This document shows, in pieces, positions 10,357 through 21,199 of a DNA stretch of 64,000 bases. The notes under the pieces are model-generated. The model was not told the origin of the DNA. It did not search any database and saw only the letters and a list, made by a program, of their open reading frames with translations. The translations under genes and the position numbers were made by a program. Each line of letters starts with the position of its first letter. Position 1 is the first letter of the stretch. Source of the stretch: Sordariomycetes sp. S80-01Y (lineage: Eukaryota > Ascomycota > Sordariomycetes); NCBI GenBank assembly GCA_037042185.1, contig JAXQJY010000021.1:496001-560000 (forward strand). Reading direction: 5' to 3'.

Positions 10357-13000
10357 CCTAGGCTCTGGTCTCCGAGGCAATGTCGCAATAAGGATCGGTG
10401 CGCGGCGGGTTGACAAGACGGAGGTCCGGCCGGGTGGAACGCGTCAAGGCGGAGGAGGAGACGCGTCGAGGGCGAGCTCGGGGCGGGGCTGGCGATGGAG
10501 CCCGGCGGAGGGACGGGTGGGGCATCCCGGAGTTGGACGTGGGATCGGGTCAGGGTCGGGAGAAGGAGATCATATCATGTTGGCCTGATAGCGGAGGCAT
10601 CGAAGCCAGCGCTGCTGCGAGCTTGTCGAGAAGACAGACCTGCATTCAGATGCGTTTACCTTGTACGGCACAGTGGTGGTGGTGGCAATTGTCTTGCAGT
10701 GCATGTGGGCTTCACGTACAACGGGAGAGCAAAGGCGCTTCCTCCGGTGGAGAAGGTACAGACGACGTGGCAGAGCAATCAGGTCAACCTGGAAGGAAAG
10801 GTACCTTGAGGTAGTACGCTCCTTCCTCGCCGCGCGCGTGTCAGTTCCAGGGGGTGCAGATGTGTGCAGATGTGTGCAGATTGGCGTCTAAGGTCGGGGG
10901 TATAGGTACTGTAGGTACTGTACTTACCTGCAACCTCACGCTGCAGCCTGCACGTATCGAGAGCCTCCTCCCCCTCCCCCTCGAGGTCCTTCTTCTCCCT
11001 TTGCTCCGTCCTCCATCATCTCCCTCTCCCCCTTTTTCCACCTTGACACAGTCTTCGAACGCCGGGCAATTCCCGATGCGCTTTGGACAGGATAGGCAGC
11101 TGTACCTACCAGGCTGATACCCACCGTCCGGCTTCGATTTCCACGCACCCTTGGATGTACCTCGTCATCGCTCATCCACGGTCGCCGTTCAAGGGGTTGC
11201 TCGCCTCATCGACTGCGCTTGAACTGGCTGCGTCTATAATTCCACACATCTCAAGCTCACTTCGTACCCCGGCCCCCGTGGCATGGCACTGTGCAGCTTC
11301 CGTCGCCAATGTCCACAGCTACCGAGCACCACGTTCTGATCTACCTGGTAGGCACCCATCTCGATCCCCTTCTTCGACCGACAGCTGAGCTTTGACGCTA
11401 TTGCGTACTACAAGTGTCCTTGCCTACCACGCGTGCTTTATGCCTGGCTCGGGTTCGAGCGAGCTATCGGCACTCTTCCATGCCACGCACCGTCATTAAA
11501 CTTTCACGGCGACTGCGCTTCCGCATCACGGGCCCTCGGATCGGCCGCTGACCGACTCTTCGGACCACCAAGATTTGGCTTCTTGAATCGGCGCGCCCTC
11601 CCGGATCGACGTGAGATTCGCCTTTTTGCAGAGACTTTTTGCCTCATCAGTGGCTCGGCTGCGCCTCATCCACACTGTGTGGTCATCCTTCCCAAGGTAC
11701 TCAGAGCTGCGCCGAGGGTGCCTCCCTCTCCCATCTAGAGCCACACGCTTCCATGAATTGCGCTCCCCCTACAGGCGTGAACCATGTGTCACCCTGATAT
11801 TTCCCATGTCACCAAGGGCTATAATATGGAAAGGCGGTCCAGCACCTCGGCCGCCTAAACGGTTAGATTGTTGGGGGCCTCGAGCCCAGGCCAGCTGCAT
11901 GTGCGTGGCTGGTCATCCATCCTCAAATCGTAGGACCAGGGCGTGTTGCCCAAGCTCTTGACCCCTGCTGGGCCGCCTCGGTGAGGCCTGACCCATGGGC
12001 CGACCACCAGCCCACCACTCCTCGGCCTTGCCTCGTTTCACCATCGCTGTCATTCTAGCTGTGTAACCACCGCGCCCCCCCTTAGCTACATACACCTTTC
12101 CTCCTCTTGTACGGGACGGCGTAGCGCCTTCTGCAATTTGCACGGGCCGCTCCCAGTTCGACTGGGGTCAACCACACCCAAGACCCAAGAACCGCAGCCC
12201 ACGAGTAACGCTCGACACACGCCAGTGTCTGGTCCAAGGCAGCACGGCCATGTCCGGTGTTCGAGTAGTCTGATCACTTGGCTTGCGCCAAAATTACACC
12301 TCCCTGGTCCAATCCCGAAAGGCTTTTCGATAACCCCGCTGTTACCTCGACCACACATCACTCACACATCTCTCTCTCTGGAAGCTTACCAGCCTCCCTC
12401 TCCTTACTGGGCTGATGGAGTTTCCATGCAGCTGGGATACCCAATTTCGACTTGGCTGAACCCCCACATGGCTGGCCACTCCGGGCAAGATGAACGCAGG
12501 GTTCGTTGGTACACTGGCCCGACTGCTGTGCGTTGCCTTCTCCTCGAAGTGATCGGCCGTCGAGCTCGTCTTGCTCCATCTCTATTGGAAGAGCATTGCT
12601 CCATGAAACTCCCGGGAATACATCTGTACTCTCCTTTTCTCTTCTGGCAACTCCCTGCCTGTACCACCTCAGAGGCTGCCTCCAAGTCCTGTCAGAAATC
12701 CCTATATCGCTTGGCATCACGCTTCGCTTATGTGATCAGTCTTGTCAGATCTCACTGCACGCTTCGTGTTGCTTCTAATTCCATCTTCAGCTCGAAAACA
12801 GGCTTCCAGAAGAACCCCGACCCCGTCTAAGCACGTCTTGGATTGCGGCTACTCGACAACTGCATAAGGCCTAGATCCCCGCATCAGGGTCTTCAAGCGC
12901 TAGCTCGAAAGTCGATGGTTCATTCTACGAAAGTCTCCGGCCAGTTCTACCCTTGATCCCCCCAAAGACGCGCGTGTAAAGCAATGTAACGACACTCAGC
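10357..13000. other. Gene-free intergenic region, 2.6 kb
   Basis: It separates the divergent CENP-I and GNAT genes. Open frames here (the longest at 12138-12830) have no start context, family resemblance or splice structure. It contains a 10-bp tandem repeat (10854-10880), two TAGGTACTG units (10903-10920), and long C/T-rich tracts from 10960 to 11050. It probably holds promoters and leaders for both genes. Confidence 0.55.
10854..10920 (+). repeat. Short tandem repeats: TGTGTGCAGA units and TAGGTACTG units
   Basis: A 10-bp unit (tgtgtgcaga) is repeated nearly three times at 10854-10880. It is followed at 10903-10920 by two copies of a 9-bp unit (taggtactg). The TAGGTAC type of motif recurs in other intergenic parts of this window. 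Confidence 0.7.
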
Positions 13001-14777
13001 ATGTCCGACGAAGACGTGTCGATGATAGACGCTACGCCACCGGGCACGGCTGTCCTGGCGTGGGATCGTCAGAAATGCGTGCCCTTGGAACGCTGTTTGT
13101 CAAAGGATGACCTCATCCTGCTATTGACGCCGGTCGTGGTGCCCGGGAAAGATGAAACTGCGCAAGGCTGCGATCCCTTTGAACCCCTCGGCAAAGGACT
13201 TGCAGAAAGGCACCCTGTTGTTCGGCATGTTCCTTACACGAAACAAGGAGGTATCACTGGCGTTCACGTTGCTTTCATAAAGAAAGCTGATGTAGTTGTC
13301 TTTGTGGTGACGGGACATTCAGACAATGAAGAGACGTCGCAACTCGGCATGGCAGAGGCAGCAAGCGAGGCGTGCGACTCACGGCCCCTTATCGTGGTTG
13401 TTTGCTGCACGATGCCGGACTCTGCGCTGCAGCAGTATGATTTCTCCACGGTTGTACGGTCGCCCGGCTTCAAACTGGCAGATCTCGCAGCCGTTTCGAC
13501 TTTGCTGCTCTATGGACCAGAAACTCCATCCCTACACACTGCCCGGTCTACGACAGAGGCCAGGCCGTTACAGTCATGGAGGGTCGAGAGGTGCAGCGAC
13601 CCGCGGGTCTTGGAAGAGCTCTACGCGCTGTGGATTAAGACTGTACCGGACCAATTCCACTTGGACAAACCAGTTTTCCGTTCGATACTCTTTCGAGACG
13701 GCTACTCGCTACACTATATCGTGCGAGATCCCTCCAAAGGTAATGTAGTGGGCTGGTGTGCCACTTATACAACCTTTGCCGACAGCAAGGGAGAGCAACT
13801 TGTTGGGTCGATAGCCTCGGTGATCGTGGACGAAAGCTTTCAGAATCGGGGGGTCGGCAGTGCTCTTCACGAAGAAGCGCTCAGCCAGCTCAGGAAGATT
13901 CGGGGCGTTCATCGGGTACAGCTTGGCACTACCTTCCCGAGGTTATTGTACGGGCTGCCCACCGACCACGCGAACGAGAAGTGGTTCCAAAACCGAGGCT
14001 GGATATTCGATCAGGTCACGCCCGGAAACGGCCGTCTCATGGCGGACTGGCTATTGTGGTTCTCTGAAGCGCCGTCCGTGAACTTAGCCTCAGCCGGTCT
14101 CAGCTTCAGGCCATGCGAGTTCACGGACGTGCCGGAGGTATTGCAGTTCGTCGGCAGGGAGTCGGAACGGAAACACGGCTTCGGGTGGTACGACCAGTAC
14201 GCCACTATGCTTGACGGCGATTGCCTAGGCGAAGTGATACTCGGTTTCGAGGGGACAACAATGGTGGCGTCGGCAATCACGTACATGCCCAACTGTGGAA
14301 ATCCGACAGCCTCAGATCTCCCATGGGCCGCGACAGTCGGCGGTGATGTTGGTGGCATCACGTGTATCTGCATAAAAGGTAAGAATATCCGGGCAACTAG
14401 ACTTACGCTTCCACTAACACTCGCTAGATGACGACCCCGAGATGGTCAGCAGACGAGACACCGTGATGGTGCGCCTGCTGTATGCGTGCTGCAGATACTT
14501 GAACAGTCGTAACATGGCCGGAGCTTTTCTGGACGGGGTGAAGGCGAACGAGAGCGGCGTGGTAACGCTTGGTATGAGTGGGATTCGAAGACGAGTGACT
14601 AAAGCTGACATACTGGGTAGGATTCCGCCGCTGGGCACAATACCGAGAGATCTGGCGGCACTTTTAGATTTACGTGACCCCCAGGATAGCTCGCCCTCAG
14701 TTCAGCAACAATCTTCTCCTCGTCCCTCGACTAGCGCACTTCAAAATGGAATTATTGGGCAGGCAATCGCCGAATGA
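13001..14777 (+). CDS. GNAT acetyltransferase with a GH3 C-domain-like N-terminus
   Basis: Two exons (13001-14378, 14428-14777) encode 575 aa. The 49-nt intron has a CACTAAC branch site and restores C-I-K-D-D-D-P. An in-frame TAA 24 nt before the ATG excludes simple upstream extension. Residues about 75-190 (ADVVVFVVTGHSDN, RPLIVVVCCTMPD) look like the C-terminal alpha/beta domain of GH3 glycosidases. Residues about 195-340 form a GNAT fold with acetyl-CoA loop QNRGVGSAL at 281-289. Residues about 365-530 look like a second GNAT half whose CoA loop is not recognisable. Fungi have GH3 N-acetylglucosaminidases fused to GNAT domains; this protein resembles the rear part of such a fusion without the TIM barrel. 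It may act on amino-sugars, but that is inference. The last 50 residues are low complexity. Confidence 0.75.
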
Positions 14778-15731
14778 TCCAGAGCCCTGGTCGTCAGACT
14801 GAACCGAGGGTTCCGCCAACATCAGGCGAGGCTAATTACTAGCTAAGCTGAGGCGAGGCGGAGGATTCAACCCCTGGTCCCCGGGATCTGCCAGGGAGCA
14901 ATCCACCCAAACCAGCGGTCGGCTCGCCACACAAGAAACGCCTTGATTACGAACCACATGAAGGACGGTTTCCAAGAAGGGATGACAGTCGTTATTAGGA
15001 CCTGGCTTTACTTTGGGCAACACATGCCCGAGTAATGGTTTCCGACGTCACACTCACCAAACTGCGCCCGACCGCATCACATGACTACAAGGTCATCATA
15101 GCTTTCTCGTCGGCCACGACAATACGTGGGAGCCTAATTTCATTTACACCTAAGCACAATACCTATCATTCGGTGTTGGCTGACCCATGGAGACAATGGC
15201 AGGCGGGTTGAGCTTGTCAGGTACATGTACTGTTCGAGTTTAGATACGGACGTACTTGCACCCTAGGTAAAAGAAGTTCCCTTTCATCCAGACCAACCCA
15301 GTGCTTACACCGGTTGAGACACCTTGTCACGATGCGGCTGCCTACCTGCAGACTCGCAACACATGACACGTTCCAGCCAAGCCTTCAAGTGAGCAAATTG
15401 CGCCAGATCATCGGACAGGTCCCCGAGCTGCTACTTTTTTTTCGACACTTCGTCTCCAGTGCTGACGCTCCTGAGGGGCACAGTACGCCGTAATCCGATC
15501 CCCGACTGCTCGAGGCACAGCAGCTTTTCCTTTGCTTCGTTCACACCATCCGCCTGTGTGGCCGAAGACGGAATCTCGGAGGCGGGATCTGTTCATCTGA
15601 AGTGCATAGACTGATGAGTGACATGCCCCTCTGACCCTCTCAACCTACTGCAGACTCATCCTGAAATCGCAACGCCCGCGGCACGTGCCGCGTCTACAGC
15701 GCGTTGTGTCACACGAACCAGGGGGGGGCTT

Positions 15732-15770
15732 ACCAACCTTTCCAACCTCTCCAACCTCTCCAACCTTTCC
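15732..15770 (+). repeat. 9-bp pyrimidine-rich tandem repeat (ccaacctyt), four units
   Basis: Four adjacent copies of a 9-bp unit (tccaacctt or tccaacctc) follow a run of nine G bases. A 9-bp period keeps any reading frame, but no supported gene covers it. Confidence 0.8.
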
Positions 15771-15995
15771 GAAGTCTCTTCCGCTCACACAAACTATTCC
15801 CGCTATTAGCTTACCCCCTCCGCTTTGGGATGGGTACATTGCTTGTGAAACATGACAGCTCCCTGTCACATTTTCAGGCGTATGCTGCAACGTAGGGCAT
15901 CACAAGTTGGGATTTTACTTTTTTGCATTTTCATCTTCATCGCACCTGTTCTTCAAGTGGGTGGTGGTGTGCTAGATACATGTCTGGGAAAAATA

Positions 15996-16019
15996 TGTGT
16001 ATATATGTATATATATATA
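15996..16019. repeat. AT-rich dinucleotide run
   Basis: A short TGTATATATGTATATATATA-type microsatellite in the convergent spacer downstream of TSC2. Confidence 0.75.
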
Positions 16020-16396
16020 CGCGACGGCGTTGGTTGTTGCGTACGTGCGGTACAGTAGCTCGCTCATATCTCAAGAACAGTACGTTATGGTATAAGGTCC
16101 CTCCAGCCGGTGTGGGGTGGGGGGATAGGAAAGACAGACAGAGACAAGAACAAACATGTAAAAGCAGAGAACTTTTGGTGATTCGGGCCACGTATCCGCT
16201 CCCTTTTTTGCGCCGAGCCCCAGAAGTCAATAGCACAGGCTTCCTGTGTTTTGTTGTATGATAAAAAGAAACCATCAATCGTACATATCATCTCTCCATG
16301 TAACCGTCGAGCGTCGCGAATGTGCTGCCCGGTGTATGGAAGATTGTGTGGGTAGGTAGGTAGGGAGGTAAGTAAGGATGTGGTGTCGGCAGCTCG

Positions 16397-19300
16397 TCAG
16401 GCCCATTTCGAGAAATCGACGCTGTCGGCCAGCGCGTCCGTCCCGCCTCCCTGTTGTCCGCCGACCTCGGTGTCCCCCGTGGTGGCACTCCCGCTCAGCA
16501 TGCTCGACCTGTGAGACGTCTGCTCGCTCGTGCTAGTGAAGAACGTAGCAACACTAGTGCGGCGCAGGGACGTGAAGCTATCACGCACGCTGCTAGACGG
16601 GCGGGAGGCATCTGCAGAAGCGGCTGCTGCTTGGGGGTGCTGCTGTGCCACTCCAGCTGCACCGGACATTGGCCCCCCTAAAGGCGGGGGGGAGGTCGAG
16701 GTGTGGGAGTGCGATGTTTTGGGCCCGTGGGTTTTGCGAAGGCGCTGGATCTCGCGCAGGCGGGCGCGCCAGGAGGAGATGTGCTCCCCTCCACGGTTCT
16801 GCCAGACCAGGGAGAAGACGGAGGCGTTCAGGGCTGTCAAGCGAATGAACTCAGGCAGGGCCTTGAGCGACACCATCTTGGTCTCTGAGGCCGGAGATAT
16901 CTCGGGGAAGCCGGGCTTCGACATGACCTGGACGCGATAGAAGGGCTGTTCCTTTCTCTTGCCGGTGTTGTCCTGATGACGGGCCTCGCGGGTGGCGATG
17001 AAGGAGGCTCGTGAGGCGGGTGTGATGACAATGTTCACAAAATTGAACTGAGAGGGGAAGGTGTCGAAGCGGAAGGGCAGCCCGGAGTCGTTGAAGATGA
17101 TGTTGACAAAGTCGTTGCCGATGTGGCGTTTCTTGTTGGCGAGCTGAGGGTCGTGGTCGAGGTTAGTCGGCATTTGGGTTGTTACGTGGAAGATTATCTC
17201 TGTAAGACGATCGCGCCAGCAGAGCGTGTACTGGCCGTCAATGTCCATCTCGCGGTCGAGGCCCTGGGTGTTGAAGGTCGCGCCCTTGAGCTTGGTGAGA
17301 CTGCCCAGGTTATTGAGGAACTCCACGTAGTCGCTGCTGCCGGAGACGTTTGCAAGGATTTCCCTCTCGTCGGTCTGCCCTTCGCCAATATAGATGACGC
17401 CAACCTTGTGCCCGTCAACTGTTGGATGGCGATCAAAGACGCGTAGCATCCTGTCAGTCGCCTCGTCCTCAGGGAGAGGAATAGGACGCGCCATATCGCA
17501 GGACTGGGGGATCGAGGACATGAGCTGAATCATCAAGTGACTTGGAAAGACCGTGTTACCCGTCTCCTGTCCGTCTCTGCCAACATCAAGCTGATTGCCA
17601 GTCTGGTGCAGCGGTGGTGGCTTGAAAGCCTCGCGGACCAGATACGTTGATGTCCCAGAGGGCTGCCTCTTGGTGATCTGGGCCCATCCCGTTCTGACAG
17701 ACTGCTTTACGTGTACTATGCTGTTGCCGACGAGCCATCGCTTGGAGCTCAACTCTCCAAAGCGATCCTCAGTGAACAAGGGATCGTCGCTAGACTCATC
17801 AATATCGGCATAGCATACTCGCTGCATGAAGTCGATCGTGATCAGGGCTTGCTCCTCTGACATGTTGCCCGAGCCATCGACTTCGGCAAAGAGCTTCTTG
17901 GCTATGACACCAACGTGATTCGCTCGATCAGGGAGTTTCAGGGCTAAGAACCAAAAGAGAATGACGTGGTAAGCTAAAGCATACACATACTGCGGCAAGT
18001 CGTCCGTCGCACTAGGATGGACCAACTCCGAAGCTGAAGCTTGGGGCGCGGCTGTAGCTGGCGTTGCCGGCTCGCTAGTGTGCGTTGACCGGGCGGATGA
18101 TTGGCGTTTGTCTCTAGCATATTCCAAATACCGAAAGCAAATGCCAAACACTGTCCTGTACTCATCCTCTCTGAAGTTCACATAGACATCATGGAGACGG
18201 CTGAGACAGGCGAGAAACTCCAGGATGTGGATAGCAACGCTCGGCTGTGTGATGATAGCAGCCATCTGGTTCAGCATCTGGCCGAGTGACTTGCTCGTAG
18301 ACAAAGGCAGCTCGTGGCAGCAGATGGATAGGGCATGGATACAACATTGCGCTGTTCTCTCCCACGCTGAGATGCCATGAACAAAAGTCTTCACGATATC
18401 ATCCTCCTCGCCCTTCTGGAAATTGTCGTGGTAACTCAAGATCATAGTCAAGGCGTGGAACAAACAAATCGCAACGTCAGCTCGCCGCAGACCCAAAGCA
18501 TTGGGGGGCTCTTGAAACTGGTTCATCCGAACCTGCTCGCAAATCAGCTTTCGGAGATCGCGTATCTGCTTGATAGCATCCTTGAAGATCGCGTGATTGC
18601 TAAGCTGGGACGGCAAGTGAACCAGCACAAAGCTGTAGACCTCCCAATCGCTCCCTTTGAGAATGCTCAGCACAGCATCAAGCCACGAGGGCATGTCCAG
18701 TAGATACAGCAGCTGAGGTGAATCCTCGTCGGTCTCTTCAGAGTCTGACTCCTCTTCGTTCTCATGCGATATCAAGACCTGGCTGATCAGCTTCGGTACA
18801 TTGGTAGGCAAGGCTTCCTCATCCGGAAGCTTCCACAACTGCTGGTAGTGACTGTTGCTGGCCCCCTTGTGTCCGCTAGTAGATCGCGTCGGGATCGATC
18901 TATCAGGCGCTTGACCATGACTAAATGATACCCCACGGGATGCTCTTGTCAGCCCGCCGTGGTCACTGCGAGATACTCGCAAAGCGCTCGCTGCCTCTTC
19001 GGCTTGCCTCTTGGCAAGCGAGGCTTCGGTACGTCCTATTCCGGCGGCCAAGAAGTTGGTTTCGAGGTCCTTGGTGATAAAAATTCTATTTGCCCAGTCT
19101 GCACGTAGTCGAAATAGCAGCTTCATAGCAGTGACGCGTGCGTCTACCTCGCAGTGGCTTGTTCTGGCGATGTGAACCAGCGAGGTGTACAGCTTTACCG
19201 CCTTCGCGCCATCCGAATTCATGACAGAAGTAAACATCTTCACGTAAGCTTTAGCGACGACGTTTGAGGGCGACTGGGTGGTGACAATGTAACTTTTGTC

Positions 19301-21199
19301 AAGACCAGAAATGGCTGGTTTCGGGGTGATCGGCGACGAGACGGGCGACCGCAATCGGTCGTTATCAACAACACTCTTGAGCGTCCCAACAATGTGGTCG
19401 AAGAGCTCCATGTCACAGGTCGCGACCACCGAGACCATTAGCGACATTACAGCTTCGAGCACATCTGTGTCTGTGTCTTCAACGATGTGACGCAAGACGC
19501 TTTTGGCCAAATCTGGGACACTATCCTGCTCAGCATCTTCGGCGACAAGGTCAAGAATTTCGTAGGCATCCATGATTGTTCGCAAGGCGCGTAGTCGCGT
19601 TTCCGACGATCGGCTGCGGTTGCTGAAGAAGCCGTCGAGCACGAGCTCAAGGTTAGCCTCCCACTGCAGGTCTGATGGCGAGCAGCATCGGAACTCCTGG
19701 AAGTAATCAAGTACTGCACAAGCGGTGGAGTCTGGGATCAGCTCATGAACTCTCGTAAAGAATTCAACGACGGCTTGTCGGGGAATAAATTCGTCTCTTC
19801 TCTGTGTAAGGAGTGTCTCGAGGCGACTAATAAGTCGCATCACCTCTTTGGACAGGGCGCTTGGTTCTTCGTTAGAACTATGAGCGCGCTGCTTCCCTTC
19901 CTCGGCCAAGCTCTTCTCAGCGCATTGCGCTGCCACGTCTAGGAGTGGCGCCCAATCCTCATCCACAACCAAACGATGCAGGCCTCCAGTCGAGTCGTGG
20001 AAGAGGTAGTTGATGGTCGAGAGCAAGGCGGTGTAGGCTCTAGTAGACGTTGTTGCCTCGATCGTAGCGGACATACCATCAGCCAGAAGCGCATATGGGA
20101 CGGATGGGTACCCCTTCTCCATGCTTTTTGAGAGGAGTTTTTGCAACACAGCGAGAGCACTCCTAATCTCCCTGCCGACGTCTTTCTCTTTACCAATCCC
20201 CGGAGTCAGTCCACGCAAAGTGTCAAGCAAGTGACGGACTGTAGCTTGGCCATTATGCGACTTGAAGAAATTGGCAAGTGTGTGCCAGGCGATCTTTTGC
20301 AGCGCGGGCACAAGACAGTAGATGGAGCTCAAAATGTTGACACAGCTCTTGAGTTTGTCGCTTGGTATCGAGCCAAATGTTACAATAGTATCCAGCACCT
20401 CTATAACCAAACGAAGGTCCCCCTCATTGCTTGTCGTGATGGCGATTTCCAGGAAACCATCAATCAGTCCAGCTAACGACTGCTCGTCAGCACACTTGAA
20501 ACTGAATTTGATCACGTCCATGATGAACGCAAAAAGCTGCGCGAAGTTTTCTTCTTCCCCTGATGCTGCAGCCTTGCCTTTCGAGCCCCTGGTTTTACGA
20601 GCTGCTCGGACTGCATTATATGCGTCCCGCATCCATCTCGTAAGCAAAGGTAGAAGGTCATAGTCGAACCCATCAAGGACACGTCCCCTTTGGGTTAAGT
20701 CCACCAACGCCGCAAGTTGGAGGTGAAAGTCCTCTGGGTTCGCAGGAGCGGCCAACGTTTGGAAATACTCCTTGCGTTCCAGATCTGTCGACGACTTATG
20801 CTTGCCACATTCCGTTAAGAGCTCCCAACCCGCAATGCGAGCATCGGGCGGATTTGATGCGTCTATCAGGTCTTTCGCCGCATACCATATATCCAGCACT
20901 GGGTTGAGAGGGTATTCCGATATTGCGTACTTGAGGGTGTTGGCCGCGGATATCCGCTCGGGCAGGCTGCCGTGCTTGAGAAGCTCGAAAGAGTCCATAG
21001 CGTTGGGCGAGACCTTCGACGCAGTCGTGGGCGTGGCATGAACTATATCGGCGACGGGTAGGGCCACAGATGAGGAAGAAGACGACAGCGGCAAGGATCG
21101 AGACGACCGAGACGCAGTCAAGCCTCGAAAGACATTGGCTAATGCGCCCGTGCGCGAGGGATCCGGCGAAGCTGGGTCATCTGCTGTCGGAGGGGACAT
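16397..21199 (-). CDS. TSC2: Tuberin (TSC2), Rheb GTPase-activating protein
   Basis: A single intronless frame from an ATG at 21199 encodes 1600 aa, between S. pombe Tsc2 (about 1340) and human (about 1800). The first roughly 1000 residues form the helical-repeat tuberin N-domain (DIWYAAKDLIDASNPPDAR; LLFRLRADWANRIF). The Rap-GAP domain lies around residues 1240-1430 and carries KVGVIYIGEGQ, LTEIIFHVTTQMPT and NKKRHIGNDFVNIIFNDSG; N1362 in that last motif is the catalytic asparagine-thumb position. A Ser/Thr-rich tail ends the protein. With TSC1 (not in this window) it would inactivate Rheb and restrain TORC1 under nutrient stress. It is divergent from CSE1. The long intronless ORF and intact catalytic segment make the call firm. 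Confidence 0.96.
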   Translation of the reverse strand: MSPPTADDPASPDPSRTGALANVFRGLTASRSSRSLPLSSSSSSVALPVADIVHATPTTASKVSPNAMDSFELLKHGSLPERISAANTLKYAISEYPLNPVLDIWYAAKDLIDASNPPDARIAGWELLTECGKHKSSTDLERKEYFQTLAAPANPEDFHLQLAALVDLTQRGRVLDGFDYDLLPLLTRWMRDAYNAVRAARKTRGSKGKAAASGEEENFAQLFAFIMDVIKFSFKCADEQSLAGLIDGFLEIAITTSNEGDLRLVIEVLDTIVTFGSIPSDKLKSCVNILSSIYCLVPALQKIAWHTLANFFKSHNGQATVRHLLDTLRGLTPGIGKEKDVGREIRSALAVLQKLLSKSMEKGYPSVPYALLADGMSATIEATTSTRAYTALLSTINYLFHDSTGGLHRLVVDEDWAPLLDVAAQCAEKSLAEEGKQRAHSSNEEPSALSKEVMRLISRLETLLTQRRDEFIPRQAVVEFFTRVHELIPDSTACAVLDYFQEFRCCSPSDLQWEANLELVLDGFFSNRSRSSETRLRALRTIMDAYEILDLVAEDAEQDSVPDLAKSVLRHIVEDTDTDVLEAVMSLMVSVVATCDMELFDHIVGTLKSVVDNDRLRSPVSSPITPKPAISGLDKSYIVTTQSPSNVVAKAYVKMFTSVMNSDGAKAVKLYTSLVHIARTSHCEVDARVTAMKLLFRLRADWANRIFITKDLETNFLAAGIGRTEASLAKRQAEEAASALRVSRSDHGGLTRASRGVSFSHGQAPDRSIPTRSTSGHKGASNSHYQQLWKLPDEEALPTNVPKLISQVLISHENEEESDSEETDEDSPQLLYLLDMPSWLDAVLSILKGSDWEVYSFVLVHLPSQLSNHAIFKDAIKQIRDLRKLICEQVRMNQFQEPPNALGLRRADVAICLFHALTMILSYHDNFQKGEEDDIVKTFVHGISAWERTAQCCIHALSICCHELPLSTSKSLGQMLNQMAAIITQPSVAIHILEFLACLSRLHDVYVNFREDEYRTVFGICFRYLEYARDKRQSSARSTHTSEPATPATAAPQASASELVHPSATDDLPQYVYALAYHVILFWFLALKLPDRANHVGVIAKKLFAEVDGSGNMSEEQALITIDFMQRVCYADIDESSDDPLFTEDRFGELSSKRWLVGNSIVHVKQSVRTGWAQITKRQPSGTSTYLVREAFKPPPLHQTGNQLDVGRDGQETGNTVFPSHLMIQLMSSIPQSCDMARPIPLPEDEATDRMLRVFDRHPTVDGHKVGVIYIGEGQTDEREILANVSGSSDYVEFLNNLGSLTKLKGATFNTQGLDREMDIDGQYTLCWRDRLTEIIFHVTTQMPTNLDHDPQLANKKRHIGNDFVNIIFNDSGLPFRFDTFPSQFNFVNIVITPASRASFIATREARHQDNTGKRKEQPFYRVQVMSKPGFPEISPASETKMVSLKALPEFIRLTALNASVFSLVWQNRGGEHISSWRARLREIQRLRKTHGPKTSHSHTSTSPPPLGGPMSGAAGVAQQHPQAAAASADASRPSSSVRDSFTSLRRTSVATFFTSTSEQTSHRSSMLSGSATTGDTEVGGQQGGGTDALADSVDFSKWA

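Larger units (their letters stand above)
14778..16396. other. Convergent intergenic region, 1.6 kb
   Basis: It lies between the stop codons of the GNAT gene and TSC2. No gene was found. It contains a 9-bp pyrimidine repeat (15732-15770), an AT-dinucleotide run (15996-16019), and a GTAG/GTAA-rich stretch (16350-16377) close to the TSC2 stop, likely within its 3' UTR. Confidence 0.6.

Noticed and set aside
12138-12830. A 230-codon plus-strand frame upstream of the GNAT gene
   Set aside because: Considered as a missing GH3 barrel, but it shows no GH3 motif (no KHFPGHG-like segment) and no ordered-protein pattern.
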